The position numbers and the translations under genes are program-made. A stretch of 64,000 nt of DNA from Paraglaciecola sp. L1A13. GTDB lineage: Bacteria; Pseudomonadota; Gammaproteobacteria; Enterobacterales; Alteromonadaceae. The notes below the pieces were generated by a model that worked only from the letters and a program-made list of their open reading frames with translations, had not been told where the DNA came from and ran no database searches. Below, piece by piece: positions 1 through 8,685 of the stretch. The first letter of the stretch is position 1, and every line of letters starts with the position of its first letter. The stretch lies in assembly GCF_009796745.1 (NCBI RefSeq), contig NZ_CP047024.1, forward strand, positions 2,108,001-2,172,000. The letters are read 5' to 3'.

Positions 1-1
1 G

Positions 2-862
2 CTTGATTGCACGGATAACTTTCCCGCCCGATTGCTGATTAACGATGCTTGCATAACGCATCGAACGCCTTGGATATACGCCAGTGTATTAGGACTAAGG
101 GGCCAGACGGCGCTTTTCTCGCCGAATACCGCGTGTTTTCGTTGTGTATTTCCAGTGCTCCCTCAAAATGTGCCCGACTGTAACGCCGCGGGTGTACTAT
201 GTACTACGGCAGGTTTAATGGGGATCTTGCAGGCAAATAATTGCGTGCATTATTTGCTAGGGCGCGAACACGCTTCTGTGGGTAAATTGCAGTTGTTTGA
301 CGGGGAACGCAATGAGTTTCGTTCTATTTCGCTTATCAAAAGTAGTCAATGCTTGTGCAGCCAACCTGTAACATGCCCAAGTAAACGTATTGATTTTCAA
401 CCGTATGCAAAACCATTTCAACACAGTGTTACAGGGCTTTTGCATGCTGATGTAAAGGTTAAGCCAAAGCAAATTGTAGCGGCTGTGTCTCAGATGAAAG
501 TAACAAAGGCCGGGGAGTTAAACCCTGATAAGTTTTTGCGTCAGCTTAGCGAGACTGAAACGGCGTTGTTGCTTGATGTGAGAAGTGAGGCTGAACATCG
601 AGGATTCAATATCGGTGGTCACTGCATCAGTCTATGTGCGGATTTTTCACAATTGGTCTTTGCTATCTGCTCTGATAAAAACCGGCCAATATTTTTGTAT
701 TGCCAATTAGGCATACGCAGTAAAAAAGCCTGCGAAGCGTTGAGGACGGCGGGTTATCTTGACGTTTATTGTTTAAAAGGAGGGTTAGGGACGTTACTTA
801 TGGACTATCCGTCAGATTATGCACATTTGCTTGAAACGTTCATATCCGATCCAAGCGTTTAA
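2..862 (+). CDS. ThiF/MoeB-type adenylyltransferase with C-terminal rhodanese domain (5' partial)
   Basis: An E1-like enzyme that would adenylate the C-terminal glycine of a small sulfur-carrier protein (ThiS or MoaD type) for thiamine or molybdopterin synthesis, fused to a sulfurtransferase domain. The frame is open to the left edge and the first visible residues, LDCTDNFPARLLINDAC, are the family motif after the adenylation site, so the gene starts outside the window and a TTG at 32 is not the real start. A CFRC pair is one half of the expected zinc site; the second half (CLCSQ..C) is less canonical. The last 110 residues are a rhodanese domain with LLDVRSEAEHRGF and the active-site loop YCQLGIRS (Cys then Arg). 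A separate moeB lies at 12.6 kb, so this one may be the thiamine-side paralogue (ThiF); the deciding neighbours are outside the window. Confidence 0.85.
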   Translation, partial: LDCTDNFPARLLINDACITHRTPWIYASVLGLRGQTALFSPNTACFRCVFPVLPQNVPDCNAAGVLCTTAGLMGILQANNCVHYLLGREHASVGKLQLFDGERNEFRSISLIKSSQCLCSQPVTCPSKRIDFQPYAKPFQHSVTGLLHADVKVKPKQIVAAVSQMKVTKAGELNPDKFLRQLSETETALLLDVRSEAEHRGFNIGGHCISLCADFSQLVFAICSDKNRPIFLYCQLGIRSKKACEALRTAGYLDVYCLKGGLGTLLMDYPSDYAHLLETFISDPSV

Positions 863-1093
863 TATAGCCCTAATAGATTGAGTAAATATATGCTCGTTAG
901 TGTTACAGATTTACCTCGATTCCATTTTTAAATAGCTACTACCATGGAATGTTTAGCGAGGTAAAAATGGCCGAACAGCCTCGTTTCGCTGGGTTAATGC
1001 GATGTTATTTGCTAAAGTATTTGTGCCCAAATTATTAGATGAAAGATACTGAAAGACTCAACGAAACAAGGCCATACAAGCGACGACGAAACG

Positions 1094-2536
1094 GTGTCAA
1101 TTGGTAAACTTGCCAATCCCCCGTTGCCTTTTAAGCCTATTAAATATCTATTTCAGCCTGGCCTGCCTCGCAATGCGGTGTTGTTATGGCTAGTAATATG
1201 TGTCATTACCATTCCATCTGGTGCGCTTACCTGGTATCTGGAATGGACGGGTATCAATCTCAACGTATTTGGACTGACGTTGCACATGACAACCTATATT
1301 CCAACCTTAATCTGTATCCCCCTTGTACTCTGGTACGGTTATTTCTGGGCCGCTATTTTGGCTTATTTGTCCAGTTTCACGGTGGCTTTATTAGGGGGCA
1401 TGCCGCTAAGTTGGGCGTTGGTTTTTGCATTTTCTAATCCGTTAGGATTAGTGATGTACTCTCTGTTTTATCGCGTATCTCAGCTTCGCACTGATGTGCG
1501 AGATGTTAACTCTGCCGTTGGCTTTGCCCTGATCTCACTATTGGCGTCATTGGCCGGCTCCACCGGTTCTTTTATCTGGACTTACACTAATCAAATTGGC
1601 ATCAATCAGACCTTTACCGTATGGCAAGGCTGGTGGTTGGGAGAGTGGCTTCATTCGCTATTATTTGTTTTACCATTATTATTTTTTTCAGGACCTTATG
1701 TGCAAGCTTGGTTGCAACCATTAAAAAACAAAGAAGCCGTTTTTACGATTAGCCGAAAAAGTATTACTGTGGCGGTATCTGCTTTATTGTTTGTGCTTGT
1801 AGGGTACGTTGTCATTGCCCGCATGTTCAGTGTTAAACAAGCCGAGGCAGCCAAGCAGCTAATATATGATCCAAACATCTCTGAGCTTATTACCAATGCC
1901 GTTGATGGCACGATATATCCCTTGTTTGTGCTAATCGTAGCGATGTTGGCAATGGCCTTTTTGGGGTACCAAGTTGTATTATATTTTAACCGCGTGTTAC
2001 TGGCGGCCAATCAAAAGTTGTCTGAGCAGAATATCACACTCGCATCGCAGGCCAATGTTGATGGTTTAACGGGTATGCTAAATCGCCGCAAAGTGATGGA
2101 ATTTTTTGAACTTGAATGTGTGAAATCGCAACGAACACAAAATTGGCTAAGTGTCATGATGCTCGACGTAGACAATTTTAAATCTATCAACGATACATAT
2201 GGTCATTTGGCGGGCGACGCTGTGCTTATTGATATTGCAAAACAAGTCAAAAATAGCTTGCGACCCTATGATTTAGCCGGGCGTTACGGCGGTGAAGAAT
2301 TCATATTAGTACTGCCAGAAACGTCTTTGCATGCTGCGGCTCTGATCGGTGAACGTATTCGCCAGACCATCAAAGATTCCACCATTGAAGTCAATGGTTT
2401 GGAAATCGCGGTCACGATTAGTATTGGTATTTCCTCTTACCAAAAAGATGACACGCTTCCCAGTCAACCGTTAACCAGAGCAGATGACGCGTTATTTAAA
2501 GCCAAGCGGTCGGGACGTGATTGTGTCGTGTTCTAA
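1094..2536 (+). CDS. membrane-bound diguanylate cyclase (GGDEF)
   Basis: Makes the second messenger cyclic di-GMP from two GTP. Residues 1-310 hold about eight hydrophobic segments resembling a MASE1-type sensor, with a long loop before the last membrane segment. The catalytic GGDEF domain occupies about 325-480, with DVDNFKSINDTYGH and the active-site signature GGEEF at 399-403. An RxxD motif (R390-P-Y-D393) lies exactly five residues before it, the position of the product-inhibition I-site, so feedback inhibition is likely. No EAL domain follows. The start used is GTG at 1094; no strong ribosome binding site is seen, and the frame is closed upstream by a stop at 1040, so little more sequence can be added. 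It stands alone, without operon partners; the environmental ligand cannot be read from the sequence. Confidence 0.88.
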   Translation: MSIGKLANPPLPFKPIKYLFQPGLPRNAVLLWLVICVITIPSGALTWYLEWTGINLNVFGLTLHMTTYIPTLICIPLVLWYGYFWAAILAYLSSFTVALLGGMPLSWALVFAFSNPLGLVMYSLFYRVSQLRTDVRDVNSAVGFALISLLASLAGSTGSFIWTYTNQIGINQTFTVWQGWWLGEWLHSLLFVLPLLFFSGPYVQAWLQPLKNKEAVFTISRKSITVAVSALLFVLVGYVVIARMFSVKQAEAAKQLIYDPNISELITNAVDGTIYPLFVLIVAMLAMAFLGYQVVLYFNRVLLAANQKLSEQNITLASQANVDGLTGMLNRRKVMEFFELECVKSQRTQNWLSVMMLDVDNFKSINDTYGHLAGDAVLIDIAKQVKNSLRPYDLAGRYGGEEFILVLPETSLHAAALIGERIRQTIKDSTIEVNGLEIAVTISIGISSYQKDDTLPSQPLTRADDALFKAKRSGRDCVVF

Positions 2537-2852
2537 TATCGATTGACCCTACGACAATGTGCATGCTGTAAAAAGCAATCATATAGCAACAGTAAAAATG
2601 TCCGCCTCATTTTAAGCAGTGTCCCGAGCCCGGTACACGCATATTCGCCAAAAGTAACGCAATAATAATCCCCAACCTCATTATTATGCAGAATTGATTA
2701 AATTCTCGAGCCCCATAAAATGCACTCACTTAGCATTTTTTAATGAGCAAATTATCTAGCTGATTTTATAGCGGCTCAATAAATTTGATCTCAGCGTATC
2801 GAATGCGTGGATTACTGTAGCCGTGCCCCCTAAAAAAGTGACATTCTAAAAA
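2537..2852. other. intergenic stretch without a recognised gene
   Basis: I see no supportable ORF, RNA gene or clear promoter here. It separates the diguanylate cyclase from a rhodanese remnant and may contain more decayed sequence of that gene, but nothing upstream of 2853 aligns convincingly with a rhodanese fold. Confidence 0.4.
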
Positions 2853-3065
2853 TTGTCCATTAGACCTGATGAAAACGAACCAATAACGCTGTATTGCCAG
2901 CCCGGCATACCCAGTAAACAAGCCAGTAAAGGGGTAATGTCCGTGGGTTACGCAAGTGAGTTAGCTAAGATTATTTATTCAATAATATTTCTGTTAAATG
3001 CGCTTGATAAATGCCCATGTACGGCCAAAACTTATTACGCAAATTTGGTGATTTTAAGAGGATAA
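2853..3065 (+). pseudogene. rhodanese-domain remnant
   Basis: The reading frame begins with DENEPITLYCQPGIPSKQAS and a following VGYA, which lines up with the active-site strand, Cys loop and next helix of a rhodanese (compare RPIFLYCQLGIRSKKAC near the end of the first gene). The Arg of the loop is replaced by Pro (GIPS for GIRS), only about 35 residues are recognisable, and the rest of the frame has no similarity. There is no usable ATG or ribosome binding site; the frame opens at a TTG. I read this as the decayed core of a single-domain sulfurtransferase just upstream of the VOC gene, or a fragmentary duplicate of the upstream domain. Unlikely to be functional. Confidence 0.55.
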
Positions 3066-3068
3066 ACT

Positions 3069-3446
3069 ATGAGTAATCCAGTGGGATGGTTTGAAATTTA
3101 CGTGGATGAAATGCCACGAGCGAAAGCGTTTTATGAAACGGTATTAGGGGTGGCCTTAGAGGCATTGAGTGATCCTACTGAGGGGCATGCCCAAATGTGG
3201 ATATTCCCCTGTGATATGGAAAATTACGGTTCATCCGGCGCGCTAGTGAAGATGGATGGCTTTTCAGCAGGTGGCAATAGCTCGTTGGTGTATTTTAATT
3301 GTGAAAACTGCGCCACTGAAGAAAGCCGCGTTGCCGCCGCCGGAGGAGAAATTGTAAGCACGAAAATGCCGCTCGGTGAGTACGGTTTTTGCACACTTGT
3401 AACAGATACTGAAGGCAATATGTTTGGTCTACATTCCCAGCAATAA
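3069..3446 (+). CDS. VOC-superfamily (glyoxalase/bleomycin-resistance fold) protein
   Basis: A 125-residue single-module protein of the vicinal oxygen chelate fold. It begins with GWFEIYVDEMPRAKAFYE, the typical first beta-alpha unit of the family, and ends with TDTEGNMFGLHSQ, the typical final strand with its acidic and His region. Members bind a divalent metal and small substrates; this subgroup (similar to YdcJ/PhnB-like stress proteins) has no defined reaction, so I give no substrate. The ATG at 3069 has an AAGAGGAT ribosome binding site just upstream. A strong terminator follows at 3468, so the gene is probably expressed alone or with the dead rhodanese frame before it. Confidence 0.85.
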   Translation: MSNPVGWFEIYVDEMPRAKAFYETVLGVALEALSDPTEGHAQMWIFPCDMENYGSSGALVKMDGFSAGGNSSLVYFNCENCATEESRVAAAGGEIVSTKMPLGEYGFCTLVTDTEGNMFGLHSQQ

Positions 3447-3467
3447 ATGAATACTTAAGTAAGCTTG

Positions 3468-3506
3468 AAAAAAAGCGTAACACCTATGATGCTACGCCTT
3501 TTTTTT
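3468..3506 (+). terminator. rho-independent terminator after the VOC gene
   Basis: A GCGTA-type stem preceded by an A run and followed by eight Ts (stem AAAGCGTA...TACGCCTTT) lies 22 bases after the VOC stop. The A run on one side and T run on the other could let it work in both directions. Confidence 0.8.
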
Positions 3507-3739
3507 ATCTGGGTGATCAATGTTAGCGCGGGTCATGGTTGTCGTTAGTTTACCTACCGTAAATAACGCTAAAAGCCGTTGACGTGACAAAATTTCTAGA
3601 TTGAATTCCCGTGTATAGCTACCTTCATTAAATACAAAAGTCAGGTTAATCTCTATTAATTGTTAATTGATAAATTGCACAGATAGACCTCAGAATAGAT
3701 TCTGGCTAATGTTTGATGTACTCAGCGAGCAAAGCTAAT

Positions 3740-5458
3740 CTAGTTTGTTGGCTGATATTTCACCAGCACCGACTTTAACGCGTCGATGTCGATTGGTTTG
3801 GTGAGATATTCGTTCATGCCTGCGTCAAGGCACTTTATCCGCTCGCTGTCCATAACGTTGGCAGTAAGTGCGGCAATGGGAACAGATTCAAATATTTTTC
3901 CAGCATCGCCTGCTCGTATGCGGCGCGTTGCCTCGTAGCCATCCATATTCGGCATCTGACAATCCATGAGTATCAGGTCAAATGGTGTTGTCTGAGAGCA
4001 TGAGAGCAACGAAAGCGCCTCAAGCCCATCATCTGCAACAAAGACAGTCACTTCCAACCCTTTTAGGATGGCAAGCATCACCTCTTGATTGATGAAATTA
4101 TCTTCAACTAAGAGAATGCGTAGATTGGTAAAAGACAGAGGTATATCAGGTTTTTCTTGTACCGTCAGAGTTTCGGTGGGGGCAGCAAGCATTACTGAGA
4201 ATTCGAAGGTTGAACCTTTTCCTACTATACTTTTTACGGTTATGTCTCCGTCCATTAACTCACAAAGCTGCTTAGTGATGGACAGTCCAAGGCCAGTGCC
4301 GCCAAACTTTCTCGTTGTCGACGTGTCAGCTTGAGAGAATGAGTCGAAAAGAAAAGGTAATGCCGATTCACTGACACCCATGCCAGTGTCGGTCACCTGC
4401 ACGCTTAAGCGCAAATCATCGCCGATTGCCATCAAATCGTAGCGCACCACAATATTGCCTGATCCTGTAAACTTGATTGCATTGGACAAAAGATTATTCA
4501 TAATTTGGGTGATTCGGTAAGGATCGCCTACTACTTTTGTTTGCAATACGTGGCCCTTCAGAAGTTCAAGTTTCAAGCCCTTATTATTTGCTTGAAAATG
4601 CTGATCATGGATCAATTCCGCAAAAAACTGTTTAACATCAAACTCCACTAATTCGATCGTTAGTTCGCCAACCTCTATCTTCGAAAAATCTAGAATGTCG
4701 TTGATAATAATCAATAGTGACTCGGCACTGCGCTTGGCGGTGGCAATGAAATCTTTTTGTTCTGTATCTAACTTTGTTTGGGATATCAGCCCGATCATAC
4801 CAATGACGCCGTTCATTGGTGTTCGAATTTCGTGACTCATGTTGGCCAAAAATGCGCTTTTTGCTTCAGTTGCGGCCTTTGCTTCATGCTCATGTTGTAA
4901 CGCAAGGTCTCTCTCAAGCTCAAGCTCAAGTTGTTTTTCTACGAGTTTTTTTCGCGCTAGGTGGGCAAACCAACTAAGTAAGGTGCTCATTGCCATAGCA
5001 AAGAAAAAGTGTTGGATTAATGCCATTTCAAGTTTGACGCTGATGGCTATCCATCCAATCCAATTGAACAGTATTGACGCTACCCAATGTGGGCGGTTCG
5101 ACAATACTATGCCAGATGCGATAATCGTCACGAATATATTGGTGGTTTGTTCAGGGGCTGCAGACAACCATAAATGTAGAAAGCTGTTTGCGCTTGCCAA
5201 CATCAATAGTAATAGAATAATCAAGCTTTGCCGGGTAGGTGAAATCTTAGGTGTGCTAAGTGCTACTGCAAAATTTATTGTCGCGGTTAATAATGTCATT
5301 GAACACAAAACCCACTTAAAGGGTGCTTGCAGAATAAAAAAATGTGCCAACGTCAGTATAAAATAGAGAAAAGCAAAGAAATAGGCTACAGGCTTAAGCA
5401 AGCTAATCGTTTCGTTAGTATGTTTGCTGGCGGATTTTTGTCGGTTCAAAAGGGACAA
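3740..5458 (-). CDS. hybrid sensor histidine kinase/response regulator
   Basis: A membrane sensor kinase with its own receiver. About residues 20-165 form five or six hydrophobic segments without a periplasmic domain, followed by a short coiled coil rich in Leu/Glu ([16 protein letters not shown]). The HisKA box SHEIRTPMN places the phospho-accepting His at residue 209. The HATPase domain follows, with the DTGMGV and [12 protein letters not shown]-lid motifs. The receiver at about 445-565 has LLVEDN at its start and the phospho-acceptor Asp at 499 in [13 protein letters not shown]. It has no Hpt domain or DNA-binding output, so it must pass phosphate to another protein. The receiver belongs to the BarA/ArcB-like group. 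Nothing adjacent tells its signal; the decayed integron region lies directly upstream. Confidence 0.9.
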   Translation of the reverse strand: MSLLNRQKSASKHTNETISLLKPVAYFFAFLYFILTLAHFFILQAPFKWVLCSMTLLTATINFAVALSTPKISPTRQSLIILLLLMLASANSFLHLWLSAAPEQTTNIFVTIIASGIVLSNRPHWVASILFNWIGWIAISVKLEMALIQHFFFAMAMSTLLSWFAHLARKKLVEKQLELELERDLALQHEHEAKAATEAKSAFLANMSHEIRTPMNGVIGMIGLISQTKLDTEQKDFIATAKRSAESLLIIINDILDFSKIEVGELTIELVEFDVKQFFAELIHDQHFQANNKGLKLELLKGHVLQTKVVGDPYRITQIMNNLLSNAIKFTGSGNIVVRYDLMAIGDDLRLSVQVTDTGMGVSESALPFLFDSFSQADTSTTRKFGGTGLGLSITKQLCELMDGDITVKSIVGKGSTFEFSVMLAAPTETLTVQEKPDIPLSFTNLRILLVEDNFINQEVMLAILKGLEVTVFVADDGLEALSLLSCSQTTPFDLILMDCQMPNMDGYEATRRIRAGDAGKIFESVPIAALTANVMDSERIKCLDAGMNEYLTKPIDIDALKSVLVKYQPTN

Positions 5459-5787
5459 TCACTTACTTCTATCAATTGCGGTTAATATTATAATAATGTC
5501 CACTTATTGTTTGCATATACTTAAGTCGTAATCTGACATTGGCGTATCGGATTATTAATCAGGTAAAAGCCATATAAAGGTAGAGTCTAAAGCGCGAGGA
5601 TAAGCATCTTGAGATCTAAAATTTTTACTTAGATCGAATAATCATCACTTAACCAGAACAGTATTAATACTCGTCCTTTTCGTGCCAATACCTGTAATTG
5701 AACTTTCGTTAGTTATTGCGATAAGAAAAAGCGATAGCGGACACTTGAATAGAGTGGCAGGATAAGAGTTCTACTACAGGTAATATT
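5459..5787. other. intergenic, no gene recognised
   Basis: No ORF or RNA gene is supported. It lies between the start of the hybrid kinase (which would be promoted from here, on the minus strand) and the 3' end of the integron integrase remnant. No attI or attC-like site was recognised. Confidence 0.4.
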
Positions 5788-6036
5788 TCAGCACACGTCC
5801 ATCGGGCTTATCGCGCCAGATTTATGCTTACCCAACACGTAGGTATAACTCTGAGTGGTTTTTATATCATAATGCCCCAATAATTCTTGCACTACTCTGA
5901 CGTCAAGCCCTCTTTAAATCAATCACGTTGCGAAACTATGGCGAAAGGTGTGTGATATAACCCGCTTCAAAACGCTAGCTTCGCCAACTGCCTTTTTTAA
6001 CGCCTTACGGAACGCTGTTTGGTGAAGGTGATGACG
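5788..6036 (-). pseudogene. intI: integron integrase (intI) 3' remnant with two in-frame stops
   Basis: Translated on the minus strand in a single frame, this gives the C-terminal catalytic part of an integron-type tyrosine recombinase: HHLHQTAFRKALKKAVGEA, then ISHTFRHSFAT, then RGLDVRVVQELLGH, then TTQSYTYVL and a terminal KSGAISPMDV. These carry the conserved HxxR, the second His (LLGH) and the nucleophilic Tyr. Two stop codons break the frame: TGA at 5925-5923 and TAA at 5916-5914, between SFAT and RGLDV, where a working integrase reads HLIERG or similar. The N-terminal two thirds are missing; the frame is lost at about 6040, where IS110-type sequence begins. No frameshift is needed, so decay is by point mutation plus truncation. 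It points left, the orientation expected if its cassettes lay to its right. Confidence 0.85.
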
Positions 6037-6040
6037 GCAT

Positions 6041-6185
6041 AACAATTAAATATGATGTCAATCATTGAATTTTAGCCATATTCGTATCCCACATAACACC
6101 GTCTCTTACCATTGAGTTTAAGATAACAATCATCTTTCTGTTAGACGTAACAATAGCCACTTTCTCGATTGGTAGGGAGTAGTCA
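6041..6185 (-). mobile_element. IS110-family transposase 3' end, degraded remnant
   Basis: On the minus strand a short frame reads KVAIVTSNRKMIVILNSMVRDGVMW and stops by 6062, matching the end of the IS110-type fragment at 37.8-38.1 kb ([25 protein letters not shown]). The non-coding stretch beyond the stop also aligns without gaps with the right-hand copy, down to a shared TAACAA at 6040 and 37812. Just upstream of the frame the sequence AATCGAGAAAGTGG equals the NRESG segment of the other copy, which lies about 45 codons earlier there; the two are joined at a repeated AAAGTGG, so an internal deletion by microhomology is likely. Non-functional. Confidence 0.7.
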
Positions 6186-6405
6186 TGCACTGTTTATTTC
6201 ATTGACTTATCGGTGCGCCGAGTGAGGGGAAACGGACTTTATTACGCCATGATCTTATTTAATAAATGCTCACAGTAGTTTTGATGCAATAACTTAACGG
6301 CATATAAGTCATGGTGATCATCGTCAACATGTTGCCCTTAAAGCACTATTCTCTCTTTCTTCAACATGAGAAGATAATCGCTTATTTAACTCGGCAAGTA
6401 AAATT

Positions 6406-6816
6406 ATGAACATATTTATCAAGTTTGTTTTAATCACTGCATTATGCTTTATTGGCTTCACTCACGTTGCAAAAGCGGATGAAGATTACACTATTGATGA
6501 TGATAAAATACTGATTACGATAGTCCTCAAACATCAACAAGATAAAAACCTAACTGAGCTGCAAGCAAAGATGGATGAGAATCGATTTTGGCAGTCTTTT
6601 CCTCCCAAGGGTATGGAAGTTGATTCATGGTATGTCATGATGGGACTAGGGCAGGTGATCACCGTCAAGGTTCATCCAAAAGATTTGCGAACACTTAACC
6701 TGGCCGTTGAAAAATCGGCTTGGGGTATTTTTGAAACAGATATTTATCCTACCTATGAATTTAAAGCGATAGCTGAATCGATTAAAGAGAAAAAAGCCGC
6801 AGAAGAAAGCAAATAA
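6406..6816 (+). CDS. small exported protein of unknown function
   Basis: A 136-residue protein I do not recognise. It has a clear signal peptide (Lys at 6, hydrophobic core, cleavage after THVAKA near residue 24), so the mature protein of about 110 residues should be periplasmic. The mature part starts with an acidic DEDYTIDDD, contains FPPKGMEVDSWYVMMGLGQ and a beta-alpha pattern reminiscent of small ferredoxin-like folds, and ends in a charged helix (IKEKKAAEESK). No cysteines or metal motif. Start ATG at 6406 follows a GGCAAG/TAAAATT region with only a weak ribosome binding site. It lies alone between the mobile-element scar and a convergent kinase, with a perfect hairpin after it. Confidence 0.65.
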   Translation: MNIFIKFVLITALCFIGFTHVAKADEDYTIDDDKILITIVLKHQQDKNLTELQAKMDENRFWQSFPPKGMEVDSWYVMMGLGQVITVKVHPKDLRTLNLAVEKSAWGIFETDIYPTYEFKAIAESIKEKKAAEESK

Positions 6817-6829
6817 CGTTGAGTTGATT

Positions 6830-6855
6830 CCCAGCAAGTCAGCTAACTTGCTGGG
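6830..6855 (+). terminator. 10-bp perfect hairpin after the exported protein
   Basis: CCCAGCAAGT and ACTTGCTGGG pair around a six-base loop, 13 bases after the stop codon at 6816. The T tract that follows is short (GCATGTTTTG), so it may be a weak terminator or an mRNA 3'-end stabiliser. Confidence 0.6.
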
Positions 6856-6928
6856 GCATGTTTTGCTCGGCGTTTGTTCATATAGTTATCACTGTGCTGA
6901 TTCTTTTATAGTCAGCTACCGTCTTGCG

Positions 6929-8431
6929 TTAATCGCAGAGGTGATTGATAAGCGCGATAAGCTTATCTGGATCGACTGGCTTTTGTAGCACGTTACAATT
7001 GCTCGGATTGTTGTTGTCAATTTCCTCTGTTGAGGCTTCTCCAGTGACAAGTATAGCGGGTAGATCAGTCCCCGTTGCTATCCGCACTCGGTTAATGACC
7101 TCGATACCATTGTACTTAGGCAAACGGTAGTCTGAAAGGATGACATCTGGGCGAACACCGGCGTCTACTATGGCGAGAGCGTCATCGCCAGATAAAGCAC
7201 TGTGTACTTTCACACCATATACGCTTAATAACATAGTCGTTGCATCTAAAACTGCCGGATCATCGTCAACAAACAGGACTACGGGATCGTGCTCACTAAG
7301 CTGTATTTTCTTGAGCACCTCTGCCTTAGTGCTCGTATCCAGTTGACCAAGAGGAACTGCTACTGAGAAGGTTGACCCATCATTTGGCACAGAGGTAACA
7401 TCGAGTGAGTGATCAAGTATTTGGCTTATTTGTTTAACGATTGACAAACCCAAGCCCAGACCTTTGCGCCTATCTCGCACTTGATTATTAACTTGGTAGT
7501 ACTCTTCAAACACACTCTTAATATGATTTTCTGGTATTCCAATACCTGTATCGCTTATCGCTACTCGCACCGAGTCTCGCTCACGCAGACAATTGATCCG
7601 CACATGACCCTGTTCGGTATATCGGATCGCGTTTGTTACCAAATTTTCGATAAGGCGCTCTAGCAATCTAGGATCCGTGTGCACGACAAAATCTACTGTA
7701 TCGCACTCAAGTTGAAGCCCCTTACTCTGGGCCTGTTGAATGTTGTTAATAACAACGCGCTCAAGTAACTCTTGTAAGTTGACGTCGCATAGATCTGCGG
7801 TGATCGACCCACTATCGAGCTTGGAAATATTCAGAAGTGAATCAATTAGTTCTCCCATTGTACTAAGCGATTGACGCATTTTATAGATTATATTTTCCTG
7901 TTCTGATTGAACCGACAGTTTTGATAATGCCGCCAAATATAACCCTAATGATTGTAAAGGTTGTCGTAAATCATGGCTCGCTGCGGCTAAGAAACGTGTT
8001 TTTGTTTCCGAGGCTGCTATTGCAATTTTTTTAGACTTGTCTAACTCTGCGGCGATAGCGGTGCGTTCGGTCACATCAAAGCCAGTGCACAACATACCTG
8101 TGATCTGGCCATTCGCTTTACCCAGCGTTTTGGAGTGCCACTCTATAATGCGTTGCTCGCCATCCTTAGTTAGGATCGAATTGGTATATCCGTCATTAAG
8201 ACCTTCACCCATGACTTTTTTAAAAAACTCACGAATGGCTACTCTGTCGTTTACCGGAATAAATGTCTCAAACCAATCCCTGCCTATTATCTCGCTCGCG
8301 ACATAACCTGTTAGGTTTTCGAAGTAAGAATTAGATTGGGTGACTTGCCCCTTAGAATTTAGAATGACAACAATTCCGCGGATCATTTCAAAGGCATCTT
8401 TAAAAATAATACTGTTTTCTTGTAAGGGCAT
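6929..8431 (-). CDS. PAS-domain hybrid histidine kinase with C-terminal receiver
   Basis: A cytoplasmic sensor kinase without membrane segments. A PAS/PAC domain spans about residues 10-130 (GQVTQSNSYFENLTGYVASEIIGRDW; a C-terminal GFDVTER linker). The dimerisation box is AASHDLRQPLQSLGLYL with the phospho-His at 153, the form typical of orphan hybrid kinases in which HDLRQP replaces HELRTP. The ATPase domain has DTGIGIPE and GLGLGLSIVK. The receiver (about 380-500) has FVDDDP and the phospho-Asp at 434 in VILSDYRLP. The architecture matches NahK/ErcS-like kinases that feed a separate Hpt protein or LuxR-type regulator, but no partner is nearby. It is the second hybrid kinase in 5 kb and is not a close copy of the first. 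Confidence 0.88.
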   Translation of the reverse strand: MPLQENSIIFKDAFEMIRGIVVILNSKGQVTQSNSYFENLTGYVASEIIGRDWFETFIPVNDRVAIREFFKKVMGEGLNDGYTNSILTKDGEQRIIEWHSKTLGKANGQITGMLCTGFDVTERTAIAAELDKSKKIAIAASETKTRFLAAASHDLRQPLQSLGLYLAALSKLSVQSEQENIIYKMRQSLSTMGELIDSLLNISKLDSGSITADLCDVNLQELLERVVINNIQQAQSKGLQLECDTVDFVVHTDPRLLERLIENLVTNAIRYTEQGHVRINCLRERDSVRVAISDTGIGIPENHIKSVFEEYYQVNNQVRDRRKGLGLGLSIVKQISQILDHSLDVTSVPNDGSTFSVAVPLGQLDTSTKAEVLKKIQLSEHDPVVLFVDDDPAVLDATTMLLSVYGVKVHSALSGDDALAIVDAGVRPDVILSDYRLPKYNGIEVINRVRIATGTDLPAILVTGEASTEEIDNNNPSNCNVLQKPVDPDKLIALINHLCD

Positions 8432-8685
8432 TAGTGCTTAGTCATTGAATAGAATAATCAATATATGCAACATAACAGTTTGTGTAATTAATGTCGTGTT
8501 AGATAAGAGACTTGCTTTTTCATTTGGGGGATGTCCAAATTTATCTTATAAACTTGGTAGCAAAAATATATGGATAACGAATAAATAGAGTAAGTGGAGG
8601 TTGGCATGCTAGAAAGTGGTTTTTTACTATTGGCTTAAGCTCTGCTGTAGGTAATAATATATCACTGTCTTTTATTGGTTTAGTT

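Noticed and set aside
4839..5366. Plus-strand 175-codon frame inside the hybrid kinase gene
   Set aside because: Shadow of the kinase on the other strand; low-complexity Ser/Cys-rich translation and no start signals.
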